Source of the DNA: Collinsella bouchesdurhonensis
Lineage (GTDB): Bacteria > Actinomycetota > Coriobacteriia > Coriobacteriales > Coriobacteriaceae
Assembly (NCBI RefSeq): GCF_900155365.1
Contig: NZ_LT699739.1
Span: forward strand, 1 to 64,000
Direction: 5' to 3'
Length of the DNA: 64,000 nucleotides
Part shown: in pieces, positions 15,772 to 24,707 of the stretch
Layout of the letters: every line of letters starts with the position of its first letter
Numbering within the stretch: position 1 is the first letter of the stretch
Notes under the pieces: model-generated
Told to the model about the DNA's origin: nothing
The model's database searches: none
The model's input: only the letters and a program-made list of their open reading frames with translations
Position numbers and translations under genes: made by a program

Positions 15772-17913
15772 TTAGTACTGGCTCGGATGCTTGGCAAAGA
15801 AATCGAAGCGCGGTGGAAGCGGCTTGACGGCATGTTCTCCTGCTGTCTCGCCCAGGCTCTCGATGAAGCAATCGGTGGACTCGAAGATGTGATCCCAGCT
15901 AAAGAAGGAAACGGGGTCGATGTCGAAGTATTCGCAGATGAGCTCGCAGCCGGCGGGAACAATGCCATGCATGAGGATGGTCGCTACGCGTAGCTCGTGG
16001 AAGGCGTTGACGAGAGCCTGCGTCATGGCGTTGTCGTCCTCGGCGTTCTTTGCGGCCTTGGAGGCATCGGACCAGCGCTTGTTCGCAGCGCGGAGATACT
16101 CGTCGCATACCGAAAGAGCGTGGTGCGTCTCGAACTTGTACATGTACTGCTCGAAGGCGAGGGCGGCCTGCTGAGAGGCCTCCATGATCTCGTCGCTGGG
16201 CTCGCCCGCGGGGATGCAGCCAGTGCGGTAGCTTGCCTCGTCGCCTTCCTTTACGGCGACACCATAGAAGCAGGAGCGGGCAAGGCGGTTGAACACGCCG
16301 GTGAGAAGCGCGCCCTCTTTGAGGGCGGGGTCGATCACGCGCTTGTCGTCGCATGCGCGAATCTCGTTGCCGTCCTTGTCTTTTCCGCTCACGCGCGTGT
16401 CGTACGCCTTGGGGCTAAAGCTGACGGGCTTCTCGGAGAGGCCAAGCGACAGCCAGTGGGCGCGCATCTGCTCGCACGTATAGTGGTTGAGCAGGTCGTC
16501 TGCCGGCGGGGGAGGCGTCTGCGAGGAAGAGCTTGCCTTTTTGCCCATGTAGAGCAGGTGGTAGTTGGCGCTTACCGTCGACTGATGCAAATTCCAGCCG
16601 AGTGCCTCCCACATGGCGGTCTGTGCGATGCAGTAGAAGTAGATATTGTCCTGGCCAATAAACTGGTAGATGGCAGCGTCGTCGGAGCACCACCAGTCAT
16701 GCCAGTCGAGAGACCCGTGTGCATATGGAGGTTCGGGCACCTGTGTGGAATCGACCGAGGGCTCGCCCATGAGGGCCGCGTCCTGTGCTGCCACGCCCTC
16801 GGTGATGCCCAAGCGCTTGGCATCGCGGGCGAGGACGGCACGCGTATAGCTGATGGGCGCCCAGAGGCTTTCGGGCCAGCACCAACAGGTTACGTCATGC
16901 ACGCCGTCGATTTCGGGAACGGGGACGCCCCAGGTGATGTTGCCGGTGATGCGGAAGGGTACAAGTGCCTTGCCGGAGCGGAAGCGAACGCCTCCGCGTC
17001 CCAAGACCGCATGGGCCTCGTCGCGCTCTTTCCAGCTGGGGAAGACCACGGTGAAGGAGCTCTTGTTGCCCTCGGGCTCCACGATGGTGTGCTCGGGCAG
17101 CTCGGATTCGATGGCGTCGAATGCCTCGCGGAATTTATTTTGAATATAGAGCTGTGCGGGAAGCAGCCACTCCTCCATGGTCTTGGATACAACGGAGCGA
17201 ACCTGTGGATCGCGCGCGAGCTCGGTGGTGTAATCCTTCATGAAGTCGAGGTAGGCAGGCAGATCAAAATAGAGGTTGTCGACCGGGCGAAGCTCGGGCA
17301 CCTCACCCGTGAGCTGGCTTTTTGGTGCAATGAGCTCCTCGGGTTCAAACTGATGACCCAGATCACACTCGTCAGCGTAGGCCTTCTCGGACTTGCAGCC
17401 CTGGATGGGACAACGGCCGATGACCTGGCGGCCATTGAGGAAGGTATTCGCGCTTGTGTCGAAGAACTGCAGGGTGCTGCGCTTCGAGATCACGCCACGC
17501 TCATGCAGACGGTTGACGACCTCGGCGGTTACCTGCTCATGGATGGGGGCTGCGGGCTCGAGTCCCGAGCCGCCATAGATATCGCAGCTGATGCCGTAGT
17601 TGTTGAGAGTCGCTGCCTGACGACTGTGATTTGACTCGACGTATTCGCTGATGCTCTTGTCGTAGCCCTCGTTTTCGCGAAGCTTGCGGTAGCTCTCCAT
17701 GATGGGGGAGCCGTAGCAGTCGGTGCCCGAGGTGAAGATCACGTTCTCGCGCCCCAATCGATCGCGCAAAAAGCGCGCGAAGAAATCGGCGGGCACAAAG
17801 ACGCCTCCCACGTGGCCAAAGTGCAGGCCCTTGTTGCCATAGGGCTCGCCGGCGGTGACGATGGCACGGCGCGGCCAGGCGGGACGGGATTCCATATCAT
17901 ACGTTGCGGCCAT
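15772..17913 (-). CDS. Methionyl-tRNA-synthetase-like class I tRNA ligase
   Basis: Class I aminoacyl-tRNA synthetase of the methionyl type, 713 residues. The HIGH motif appears as LHFGHVGG near residues 31-38 and a zinc-knuckle-like CPIQGC near 178-183 is kept. The KMSKS position reads GKKASSSS near 488-495, which departs from the consensus but keeps two lysines. The anticodon-binding helical domain follows (VFNRLARSCF and onward). No C-terminal EMAP-type tRNA-binding domain is present. Divergent MetRS relatives with KKASSS are known to me as a distinct group, so it may or may not be the cell's main MetRS. ATG 17913 opens just after a divergent promoter region shared with the DUF3267 gene. 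Confidence 0.85.
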   Translation of the reverse strand: MAATYDMESRPAWPRRAIVTAGEPYGNKGLHFGHVGGVFVPADFFARFLRDRLGRENVIFTSGTDCYGSPIMESYRKLRENEGYDKSISEYVESNHSRQAATLNNYGISCDIYGGSGLEPAAPIHEQVTAEVVNRLHERGVISKRSTLQFFDTSANTFLNGRQVIGRCPIQGCKSEKAYADECDLGHQFEPEELIAPKSQLTGEVPELRPVDNLYFDLPAYLDFMKDYTTELARDPQVRSVVSKTMEEWLLPAQLYIQNKFREAFDAIESELPEHTIVEPEGNKSSFTVVFPSWKERDEAHAVLGRGGVRFRSGKALVPFRITGNITWGVPVPEIDGVHDVTCWCWPESLWAPISYTRAVLARDAKRLGITEGVAAQDAALMGEPSVDSTQVPEPPYAHGSLDWHDWWCSDDAAIYQFIGQDNIYFYCIAQTAMWEALGWNLHQSTVSANYHLLYMGKKASSSSQTPPPPADDLLNHYTCEQMRAHWLSLGLSEKPVSFSPKAYDTRVSGKDKDGNEIRACDDKRVIDPALKEGALLTGVFNRLARSCFYGVAVKEGDEASYRTGCIPAGEPSDEIMEASQQAALAFEQYMYKFETHHALSVCDEYLRAANKRWSDASKAAKNAEDDNAMTQALVNAFHELRVATILMHGIVPAGCELICEYFDIDPVSFFSWDHIFESTDCFIESLGETAGEHAVKPLPPRFDFFAKHPSQY

Positions 17914-18012
17914 AAGGCTCCTATCAATGCGTTCCCGCTAGGCGGGTTTTGCTGCTCTTCGGTATCCGTAGCATTATCGCACATGCGGCGCGACCGTGCC
18001 TAAAATGCGTGT

Positions 18013-18618
18013 ATGCTGGATGGCATGCACGAAATCGGTAACATACATACGTTTGAGGATTCCGCGTTCCTGCAGTCCGTCTGCCGGGCGTCTTATGCGG
18101 TGCTGCTGGCGGGGACGTTTGGGGGAGTGGCCCTTTTTCTTTGCGGCGCCCCTTGCGAGTTGCCCACGGCCATTGCCGGAGGAATTGGGGGAGTTGCCCT
18201 CTTGCTTGCCGGCATTGCGGCGGCGACGTTTGTGTCCTTCGCGCTTCATGAGTGCGTTCACGCCTTGTTTTTCAAGGTGTTTGGTCCCAGCGGTTCGCAT
18301 GTTACCTTTGGCTGGAATCTCGACGTCGCCATGATATACGCGTGCGCTGAGGGGATTGTCTATTCAAGGGAGCGCTACCTTGCAATCGTGCTGGCACCGA
18401 CCATTATCGTGACGGGTGCCGCCTTCGCTCTGGGTGCTTTCTCTGGATACAGCCTTGCTTCCTGGGTAGTTTGCGTGCTCCATTTCTCCGGGTGCACCGG
18501 CGACTGGTTTTACGCGCGTGCTATTGTTTCCGACCCCCGGATACGTTGGTGTGAAGACAAGGCCTGGGGCGTTCGCTTTTACGGTGAGGAAGAAGGCGAG
18601 GGGAATGACTGTGAATAA
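18013..18618 (+). CDS. DUF3267-type putative membrane metalloprotease
   Basis: The 201-residue protein has about four hydrophobic segments (near 25-50, 55-80, 120-140 and 145-165) and the zinc-protease-like motif FALHECVHALFF, which holds HExxH (HECVH) at the end of the second segment, as in the DUF3267 putative zincin family. Its substrate is unknown. ATG 18013 or Met5 could be the start; no strong ribosome site is evident. Its end overlaps the queH start by 14 bp, which implies co-transcription, although a functional link with queuosine synthesis is not obvious. Confidence 0.8.
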   Translation: MLDGMHEIGNIHTFEDSAFLQSVCRASYAVLLAGTFGGVALFLCGAPCELPTAIAGGIGGVALLLAGIAAATFVSFALHECVHALFFKVFGPSGSHVTFGWNLDVAMIYACAEGIVYSRERYLAIVLAPTIIVTGAAFALGAFSGYSLASWVVCVLHFSGCTGDWFYARAIVSDPRIRWCEDKAWGVRFYGEEEGEGNDCE

Positions 18619-19204
18619 CAGCTCTGCGATACCGTTATTGCTGCATGCGTGCTGCGCTCCATGCTCCCTGGAGCCGGTCCGTCTTTTGATGGAAGAGGGG
18701 TTTGCGCCTACGATCTGCTGGACCAATCCCAATATTCAGCCCATGCAAGAGCACGAGCGCCGTTTTGCAGAGCTTCGCCGCTGGTGCTCGGCTGAAGGGA
18801 TTGCGCTTATCGAGGCGGACGAGGACAGCGCCGCGTGGGAGCGAGCGGTCGCGCCGATCGGTGCGCGAGATCGCGAGCGCCGATGTCGGGCCTGCTATGG
18901 CCTTCGCCTGGCCGAGGCGTGTCGTGTGGCGAAGCGCGAGGGGTTTGATCATATTGCTACGACGCTTGCGGTGTCTCCCTATCAGTTGTTTGAGACATGC
19001 AACGACGTTCTTGTTCGCCTCGCTGAATCGCATGGCCTTACGCCTGTAATTCGTGACTTTAGACCCTGGTACCCGCAGGCAACGCTTCGCTCGCGCGAAT
19101 TGGGGATGTATCGTCAAAACTACTGCGGATGCCGTTTTTCGGCTGCCGAGGCGGCAATGGACCGCGCGCGGCTGCGCGATGAGCGAAAGGAGTCTCGCAA
19201 ATAG
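18605..19204 (+). CDS. queH: Epoxyqueuosine reductase QueH
   Basis: QueH catalyses the last step of queuosine tRNA modification, reducing epoxyqueuosine to queuosine, and replaces the unrelated QueG in many anaerobes. The 199-residue protein has the adjacent-Cys motif HACCAPCSLEPV near residues 15-26, a second Cys set RRCRACYGLRLAEA near 95-108, and YCGCRFSAAE near the C-terminus; these bind the Fe-S cluster and metal site. ATG 18605 lies inside the end of the DUF3267 gene behind GAAGGCGAGGGG. Other queuosine genes are not in the window. Confidence 0.92.
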   Translation: MTVNNSSAIPLLLHACCAPCSLEPVRLLMEEGFAPTICWTNPNIQPMQEHERRFAELRRWCSAEGIALIEADEDSAAWERAVAPIGARDRERRCRACYGLRLAEACRVAKREGFDHIATTLAVSPYQLFETCNDVLVRLAESHGLTPVIRDFRPWYPQATLRSRELGMYRQNYCGCRFSAAEAAMDRARLRDERKESRK

Positions 19205-19381
19205 CGCCGCTGCTGGGGTGCGGTGCGATCGATACTGCGCCCGTTTTGCCGGCCGTTTTACGTGCAGCATGTGTGGCTTGCCCGATTGCACTGAGCTTGC
19301 CCCTGCGATGGGGAACAATACATCGCATTGTGTGGATGTATTGCATGCCATGCGCGCGCATGCTTCTTGGAAAGGATGGTC

Positions 19382-20080
19382 ATGAATCAGACGTCGAGCA
19401 AGGGCGACGTGAACGCAGCTAGGGTTTTCCGACGCCTCAAGAGGCTTGTTCGCGCCAATTGGCGTGTCATCGTTTGCGCTTCATGTCTTGCAGTCTTTCT
19501 CTACTTGCTTGACGAGGTGCTCGAGGGCGAAATCATGCGCCTTGATTCCTTGGCCTATAGCCTCATTGTCGAGCGCTTGCGCAGCGATGCGCTTACTCCG
19601 GTGATGGAGGGCTTTTCCGCCCTGGCGACACCGGCTGTATTGGTGGTTATGACCCTTGCCATCGCGGCTTTCGCGCCTGGCAGGCGACCGGGATGGTGCT
19701 GCGCGGTGAATCTCGTACTTGTTGCGAGCCTCAACGTTTTTATTAAATCGCTTGTTCAGCGTCCTCGTCCCGAGGGTTTTAGGCTTGCGGTCGAGACTGG
19801 CTTTAGTTTTCCTTCGGGTCACTCTATGGCGGCTATGGCGTTTTACGGTCTGATTGTTTGGCTTATTTGGCGGCACGAAAAGGACCGTCGCCAACGCAAC
19901 CTGTTCACGATTGCGTTTGGCTTCATCATCTTGATGATTGGCATCAGTCGTATTTATCTGGGTGTGCACTATGCTTCCGATGTCTTGGGAGGTTTCTGCG
20001 CGGCTTTGATTTGGCTCGCGCTTTTCACGCGCTTGGGCGCCCCGCTCTTCATGGACGAATCAAAGGTTACCCAAGGTTAA
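19382..20080 (+). CDS. PAP2-family membrane phosphatase
   Basis: Membrane-bound type 2 phosphatidic-acid phosphatase, expected to dephosphorylate a lipid phosphate such as undecaprenyl pyrophosphate. The 232-residue protein has six predicted membrane helices and the three active-site motifs in order: KSLVQRPRP, FPSGHSM and SRIYLGVHYASD, with the catalytic His in the last. The ATG at 19382 is spaced correctly from GGAAAGG; the ATG at 19376 overlaps that site. The gap back to queH is 177 bp, so it may have its own promoter. A terminator follows at 20242. Confidence 0.9.
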   Translation: MNQTSSKGDVNAARVFRRLKRLVRANWRVIVCASCLAVFLYLLDEVLEGEIMRLDSLAYSLIVERLRSDALTPVMEGFSALATPAVLVVMTLAIAAFAPGRRPGWCCAVNLVLVASLNVFIKSLVQRPRPEGFRLAVETGFSFPSGHSMAAMAFYGLIVWLIWRHEKDRRQRNLFTIAFGFIILMIGISRIYLGVHYASDVLGGFCAALIWLALFTRLGAPLFMDESKVTQG

Positions 20081-20124
20081 CTTATGGAGGGAGTATGAAG
20101 GCGGGGATTTAGAAGGGGAGAGCG

Positions 20125-20152
20125 CGTTGAGTTTACTATAGTTAACTCAACG
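20125..20152. promoter_or_regulatory. 28-bp palindrome, possible operator or promoter
   Basis: CGTTGAGTTTACTA is followed by TAGTTAACTCAACG: a 28-bp palindrome with one mismatched pair. Its centre TTACTATAGTT is identical to the 11 bp found upstream of glmM near 186-196 and resembles a -10 region. It lies between two converging genes, where an operator is not expected. It has no T run, so it is not an intrinsic terminator. Confidence 0.55.
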
Positions 20153-20241
20153 ACGAAACAGGTCACAGGCGATATTCGATCGTTTCGTTGGAGTTTGATT
20201 GCATCCCTCCCCTCTGTGCGGTCAACGGTGTACTTCGAAGG

Positions 20242-20277
20242 CGACCCGCCATCTGAAATCAGGTGACGGGTCGTTTT
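20242..20277 (+). terminator. Intrinsic terminator downstream of the PAP2 gene
   Basis: CGACCCG pairs with CGGGTCG around an inner stem ATCTGAAATCAGGT, followed by TTTT. It ends the PAP2 transcript or a short transcript starting near 20140. Apart from this hairpin and the palindrome, 20081-20312 holds no gene that I can see. Confidence 0.75.
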
Positions 20278-20312
20278 CGTTAGTACGGTATGCGTTTGTG
20301 GCGGGTTGTGGA

Positions 20313-21149
20313 CTAGGGTTCCAAAAAACGCTCGACGAGTTCGGGCAGCGCTCCGTCGAAACAAGTTGAATTGAGCACGACGTCACAATGCTCGCGCGCG
20401 TCATCGGTGGCGTTTGCAACACCGACACCCAGGCCTGCAGCATCGAGCATGGCGATATCGTTAGCCGAATCGCCGATGCCGATGATCTGGTCGAGGCCAA
20501 TGCCCAGAATCTCGGCAAGCTTTGCCAGACCAGTTGCTTTGGTTACGCCCTGGGGCATGAACTCCATGTATCGATTGGAGGAGAACGTGATGGCCGTTCC
20601 GAGGTCTTCGGCAAAATCACCCATCGTAGCCCCCAGTTCACGCAGCGCATCAAAGTCATCGCTCATGTAGAGCACCTTGACGATGGGCTTTGCCTCGAGG
20701 AACGAAAGGTCGGGGTGACCCTCGCAGGTTTGATAGCGAATCGACGGATAGCTAGCCAGGAAATCGCGCTCAGAGGCTGGCGGGTCAAAGACGTTGTAGG
20801 TGCCGTCGTCAAAGCAAACGTGGACGCACAGTCCCAGCTCACGTCCGCGGCGGTAAATCGTGTCTGCGGCTTCATGGGAAAGCCCGCAGGTGCACAGCGG
20901 CTTAGGGTCGCCGTAGCGATTGATAAAACCGCCGTTGTAGGAAACGATATAGGTCTCGCCCAAAAGCTCGGGGTCGAGCGTGTCGAGGTTCGCGGCAATC
21001 GAGTTATATGCGCGTCCAGAGCAGGGGACGAAAAGCACGCCCAGTTCGCGCATGCGCGCGAGGGCGGCCTTGTTGCCCTCGGGGATAATGCAGCTGTCGT
21101 GCAGGAACGTTTCGTCCATATCGCTTGCGACGAGTTTGTAGCGAGACAT
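20313..21149 (-). CDS. Cof-type HAD phosphatase
   Basis: HAD-superfamily hydrolase with a type IIB cap, of the Cof/YidA group, expected to act on small phosphorylated metabolites. The 278-residue protein has motif I SDMDETFL (D10 and D12), motif II CSGRAY, the motif III Lys in PQGVTKATGL and motif IV GIGDSANDIAMLD. Its ATG overlaps the trpS stop by one base (TAATG), so it is translated from the trpS message. The substrate is unknown. It is one of four HAD phosphatases in this window. Confidence 0.9.
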   Translation of the reverse strand: MSRYKLVASDMDETFLHDSCIIPEGNKAALARMRELGVLFVPCSGRAYNSIAANLDTLDPELLGETYIVSYNGGFINRYGDPKPLCTCGLSHEAADTIYRRGRELGLCVHVCFDDGTYNVFDPPASERDFLASYPSIRYQTCEGHPDLSFLEAKPIVKVLYMSDDFDALRELGATMGDFAEDLGTAITFSSNRYMEFMPQGVTKATGLAKLAEILGIGLDQIIGIGDSANDIAMLDAAGLGVGVANATDDAREHCDVVLNSTCFDGALPELVERFLEP

Positions 21150-22210
21150 TAATAGACCATCCCCATTGCCTCGGCCACTTCGGCGAGCGTTGCCTTGGCG
21201 ATCTCGTTGGCGCGGCGGTTGCCCTCGGCAAGGACGTCCTTCACGTAGTCAAGGTCGTTCTCAAAGCGATGGCGGCGTTCGCGGATGGGCTCGAAGTAGT
21301 TGTTGACGGCTTCCGTGACGTATTTCTTGAGCTGGCCAGATCCGCCCATGCCGATTTCTTCTGCAATCTCAATCTCGGACCTGCCGGTGCAGATGGCAGC
21401 CGTGGAGAGAAGACCCGATACGCCGGGGCGGTTCTCGGGATCAAATGTGATCATGCGCTCGGAGTCGGTCTGGCTCTTCTTGATGCGCTTGGCGGTCTCC
21501 TCTGCCGTCATAGAGATGTTGATGGCGTTGCCGTAGCTCTTGCTCATCTTGCGACCGTCAAGGCCGGAAAGCAGGGGCACGTCGGAGAGAAGGGCGTCGA
21601 CCTCGGGGAAGACCGGGTCGCAGTTCTTGCAGAAGCGGTTGTTAAAGCGGCGGGCGATGGTGCGCGTGAGCTCGATGTGGGGCAGCTGGTCGCGACCGAC
21701 GGGAACCACGTTGCCCTTGCAGAAGAGGATGTCGCAGGCCTGGTGCACGGGATAGGTGAGGAGCAGGCCCGTGAGCTCGTGGCCGCTGGCCTCTTGCTCG
21801 GCCTTGACGGTGGGGTTGCGCAGGAGCTCCGCCTCGGACACGAGCGAGAGGAACGGAAGCATGAGCTGATTTGCCGCTGGCACTGCGGAATGCGCATAAA
21901 TCATGGTCTTGTCGGGATCGATGCCGCAGGCGAGGTAATCCATGACCATGTTGTAGACGTTGTCCTGGATTTGGTCGGTGGTGTCGCGGTCGGTGATCAC
22001 CTGATAGTCGGCGATGAGCACGTTGGTGTGGCAGCCTTTGTTTTGAAGTTCGACGCGGCCCTTGAGAGTGCCGAAGTAATGGCCGAGGTGCAGGCGGCCG
22101 GTGGGGCGGTCTCCGGTGAGCATGGTGTAGTTTTGCGGGTTCACGTCAAGATCGGCGCGAATGGCGTCAGATTTCTTGAGGGCAACCTCGTAGCTGTTCT
22201 CGTTGGGCAT
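21149..22210 (-). CDS. trpS: Tryptophan--tRNA ligase
   Basis: TrpRS charges tRNA-Trp. The 353-residue protein shows the HIGH motif as GRLHLGHYFG near residues 38-47, an exact KMSKS in GRKMSKSYGNAI, and the family segments PVGRDQLPHIELTR and ANQLMLPFLSL. Length fits bacterial TrpRS. ATG 22210 follows AGGAGA on the minus strand. It begins 12 bp after the TagO/WecA-like gene ends and overlaps the HAD gene, so the three form an operon. I found no T-box leader between the first two genes. Confidence 0.95.
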   Translation of the reverse strand: MPNENSYEVALKKSDAIRADLDVNPQNYTMLTGDRPTGRLHLGHYFGTLKGRVELQNKGCHTNVLIADYQVITDRDTTDQIQDNVYNMVMDYLACGIDPDKTMIYAHSAVPAANQLMLPFLSLVSEAELLRNPTVKAEQEASGHELTGLLLTYPVHQACDILFCKGNVVPVGRDQLPHIELTRTIARRFNNRFCKNCDPVFPEVDALLSDVPLLSGLDGRKMSKSYGNAINISMTAEETAKRIKKSQTDSERMITFDPENRPGVSGLLSTAAICTGRSEIEIAEEIGMGGSGQLKKYVTEAVNNYFEPIRERRHRFENDLDYVKDVLAEGNRRANEIAKATLAEVAEAMGMVY

Positions 22211-22222
22211 GCGAATGATCTC

Positions 22223-23449
22223 CTATCGGTTATCGGTGCGGCGGTCGTTACGGTTTCTATGCTTCTTTTGATGCCGGGGGTGCCTGGCTTCTGCGACAGC
22301 TTCCTCGTCAGCGAATGCGGGGTCGTCGGGGGTGACTATTTCATCTTCATGGGTGCCTGCGTTGTAGTGATGGCGCAAAACGGGTTCGAAGAGATGCAGA
22401 TGTATTGCGAAGGCGGCAGAGCATGCTAAAAGTGCCAAGAAGATGAGGACGCGCCAAATGACGCCTACCTGATTGATGGCCGCGGCGCCCAGCGAGAGCA
22501 AGATGCACCACGCGTAGATGAGCAGCACGGCTTGCTTCTGGTTGTAGCCCTCTTGGATCAGGCGATGGTGAATATGCCCCTTGTCGGCCTGACCGATGCT
22601 CACGTGCGCACGCGTGCGTCTGATGATTGCAGAGAACGTGTCGATGATGGGCACGCCTGCTACGATCAACGGGATGAGCAGGGAGGTGACGGCGGCGGTG
22701 CGCGAAACATTGAGCAGCGAGATGATGCCTAGTGAGAATCCCAGCAGCAGCGAACCCGAGTCGCCAAGAAAAATCGATGCGGGGTTGAAGTTATAGCGCA
22801 GGAATGCGAGGCAAGAGCCGGCGAGCGCAAGGGAAAACGCTGCTGCATCATGCCTGCCGGCGAGGATGGCAAAGGAGAACATCGAGAGCGCGGCGATGCA
22901 GGAGATGCCGGAGGCGAGTCCGTCCAAGCCATCGATAAGATTGATGATATTGGTAAAGGCAGCCAGGTAGATGACGGTAATGGGGTAAGCGAGCCAGCCG
23001 AGTTCAATGTAGGTGTCGCCTGCAAAGGGGTTGACGATCTGGTGAATCACCAGGCCTCCCGCAACGGCAACGCTCGCGGCGATGATCTGGCCTGCGAATT
23101 TGGCCTTTGGGGAGAGCTGGACAATATCGTCTGCGGTACCCGTTGCCACCATGAGCAGGACGGCGACCGCAAGCAGATGATAATCGACGGCGAGGCTGGG
23201 GTGCGATACCAGGACAGGCGGCCATCCGAGGTGCGTGCCGCCAAAAACGGCAACGACCATTGCGACCAGGAGGCCGAGGAAAACGGCGAGTCCACCGAGG
23301 CGAGGCGTCGGCTGCGTGTTGATGCGTCGTTTGGATGGGTAGTCGACGGCGTCGAGACGTATGGCCAAGCGCTTTGCTGCAGGCGTGCAGACAAAGGTCA
23401 CAACGAACGCCGTGGCTGCCACGGCGATATATGGAAGGAATCGTTCCAT
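22223..23449 (-). CDS. Undecaprenyl-phosphate N-acetylhexosamine-1-phosphate transferase (TagO/WecA-like)
   Basis: This MraY-superfamily integral membrane enzyme transfers a sugar-1-phosphate from a UDP-sugar to undecaprenyl phosphate, starting wall-polymer or surface-polysaccharide synthesis. The 408-residue protein has about eleven membrane helices. Active-site motifs are PTPRLGG, GTADDIVQLSP with the Asp pair, NLIDGLDGLA, NFNPASIFLGDSG and the C-terminal GHIHHRL. The tail after residue 375 is hydrophilic, acidic then basic and His-rich. These motifs favour TagO/WecA over MraY. It leads an operon with trpS. No clear ribosome site is visible before ATG 23449. Confidence 0.9.
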   Translation of the reverse strand: MERFLPYIAVAATAFVVTFVCTPAAKRLAIRLDAVDYPSKRRINTQPTPRLGGLAVFLGLLVAMVVAVFGGTHLGWPPVLVSHPSLAVDYHLLAVAVLLMVATGTADDIVQLSPKAKFAGQIIAASVAVAGGLVIHQIVNPFAGDTYIELGWLAYPITVIYLAAFTNIINLIDGLDGLASGISCIAALSMFSFAILAGRHDAAAFSLALAGSCLAFLRYNFNPASIFLGDSGSLLLGFSLGIISLLNVSRTAAVTSLLIPLIVAGVPIIDTFSAIIRRTRAHVSIGQADKGHIHHRLIQEGYNQKQAVLLIYAWCILLSLGAAAINQVGVIWRVLIFLALLACSAAFAIHLHLFEPVLRHHYNAGTHEDEIVTPDDPAFADEEAVAEARHPRHQKKHRNRNDRRTDNR

Positions 23450-23684
23450 GCGAAAAGTAATACGCCCGTCTGGTAGATGGTCAGATGCGTGCGGATAATG
23501 GAGCGGGTGGGGCGATTATCTGCACAAGTCATATCATGATACCCCATATACCTGGATACGCGCAGCGCACGGCGCTCATCACCATCACGCCAGATTCGCT
23601 CTCCTTTTGCGACGCCTACGCGCTATCATGGGCAAAGTTCGATATCATGCGCCCCTTGGCGGCAAAGGCGAAAGGAAGACGAGC

Positions 23685-24647
23685 ATGGCAAGCACCAACA
23701 CGAACGGACGTAATCGAGCGGGCCGCAGGGATGGGGCTCCGCGTGACGGAAGGCGTGAGCAGCGCGCTCGCGAGCGCGAGGCCTACACCCGCCAGGTTGG
23801 CGAGCGTCTTGCGGCCGAGATCGATCGCGCTTGCGCGCAGTGTCAGCGCATCGACGGCGCGCCCGCTTCGGTGGCAAAAGAGGCAACGGAAGGCGAGCAG
23901 CCGCGTCTGCCCGAGGTCCGTGTCCTCGATACCGACGCCTGCGCGGCAATTCTGGAAAACGGCCGAGGCCGCGCCCAGTTCTGCGACTTGACGGTCCTCG
24001 ATTTTGGTTCGTATACCAATCCCGCGGGCGGATTCGATAAGGGCTTCATGGGTTTCGAGCAGTCTTTGTGCGAGCACTCGTTTCTCTATAACGTTCTTTC
24101 CCAGCAACGCGACTGGTATGGCGAAAACCGCCGCCGCAACATCAACTGCGAGCTTTATCGCGATCGCGCGCTGGTGGTTCCCGCTGTTCGTTTTACCCGC
24201 GATCGTCTCCATGCCTATGCAGACGTCGTTGTGCTTGCGGCGCCCAATGTGCGCCGTGCGCGTTCGGAGTACAACATGAGCGACGAACAGCTTGCCGACG
24301 CTATGCGCGAGCGCATCCGTTTTGCCCTGGCGGTTGCCGACAACTTGGGCCACGAGAAGCTCGTTTTGGGTGCCCCCGGCTGCGACGCGAGCGGCTGGGA
24401 TGCCTCCGTTGTGGCCGAGATGCTTCGCGAGGAGCTGGCGAGCGGCGAGCACGTGGCGACCACGGTGATCTTTGCCGTCAAGCGTGAGCGCTTCGGCCAA
24501 AACCACGAGCGTCTGGCTCATGCATTTGAGACCTTCCCGGCCAAAAATGAGACCTCGTATGAGGATGTCCGCGCGCACGAAGAGGCGGCTCAGGCTCAAG
24601 CCCATAAAGACGATGATGACGAAGATTGGCGTGCATACCTAAAATAA
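23685..24647 (+). CDS. TIGR02452-type macrodomain protein (microbial PARG-like)
   Basis: The 320-residue protein resembles the TIGR02452 / bacterial poly(ADP-ribose) glycohydrolase family, macrodomain proteins that act on ADP-ribosylated substrates. The core reads VLDFGSYTNPAGGF near residues 106-119, then FEQSLCEHSFLYNVL. In active PARGs the loop is GGG with a QEE motif; here one Gly of the GGG and the second Glu are replaced, so catalysis is uncertain. LVLGAPGCDASGW later in the protein matches the phosphate-binding part of the fold. The first 60 residues are basic and low-complexity. ATG 23685 follows AAAGGAAG. The next gene is an SGNH hydrolase in the same direction. Confidence 0.75.
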   Translation: MASTNTNGRNRAGRRDGAPRDGRREQRAREREAYTRQVGERLAAEIDRACAQCQRIDGAPASVAKEATEGEQPRLPEVRVLDTDACAAILENGRGRAQFCDLTVLDFGSYTNPAGGFDKGFMGFEQSLCEHSFLYNVLSQQRDWYGENRRRNINCELYRDRALVVPAVRFTRDRLHAYADVVVLAAPNVRRARSEYNMSDEQLADAMRERIRFALAVADNLGHEKLVLGAPGCDASGWDASVVAEMLREELASGEHVATTVIFAVKRERFGQNHERLAHAFETFPAKNETSYEDVRAHEEAAQAQAHKDDDDEDWRAYLK

Positions 24648-24707
24648 ACATGACAAAAGTCCACAGGTTTGTTCTGTCATATTTTGCGCGGAGAGGCGGG
24701 AGGCGTT

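Noticed and set aside
15549-15827. Short plus-strand frames across the bsh-metG gap
   Set aside because: They run through the nested hairpin and into the antisense of the metG-like gene, with no ribosome site or recognisable protein.
15997-17634. Long plus-strand frame of 545 codons opposite the metG-like gene
   Set aside because: The minus-strand product has HFGH and other synthetase motifs; the plus frame has no family features and is explained by GC-driven lack of stops.
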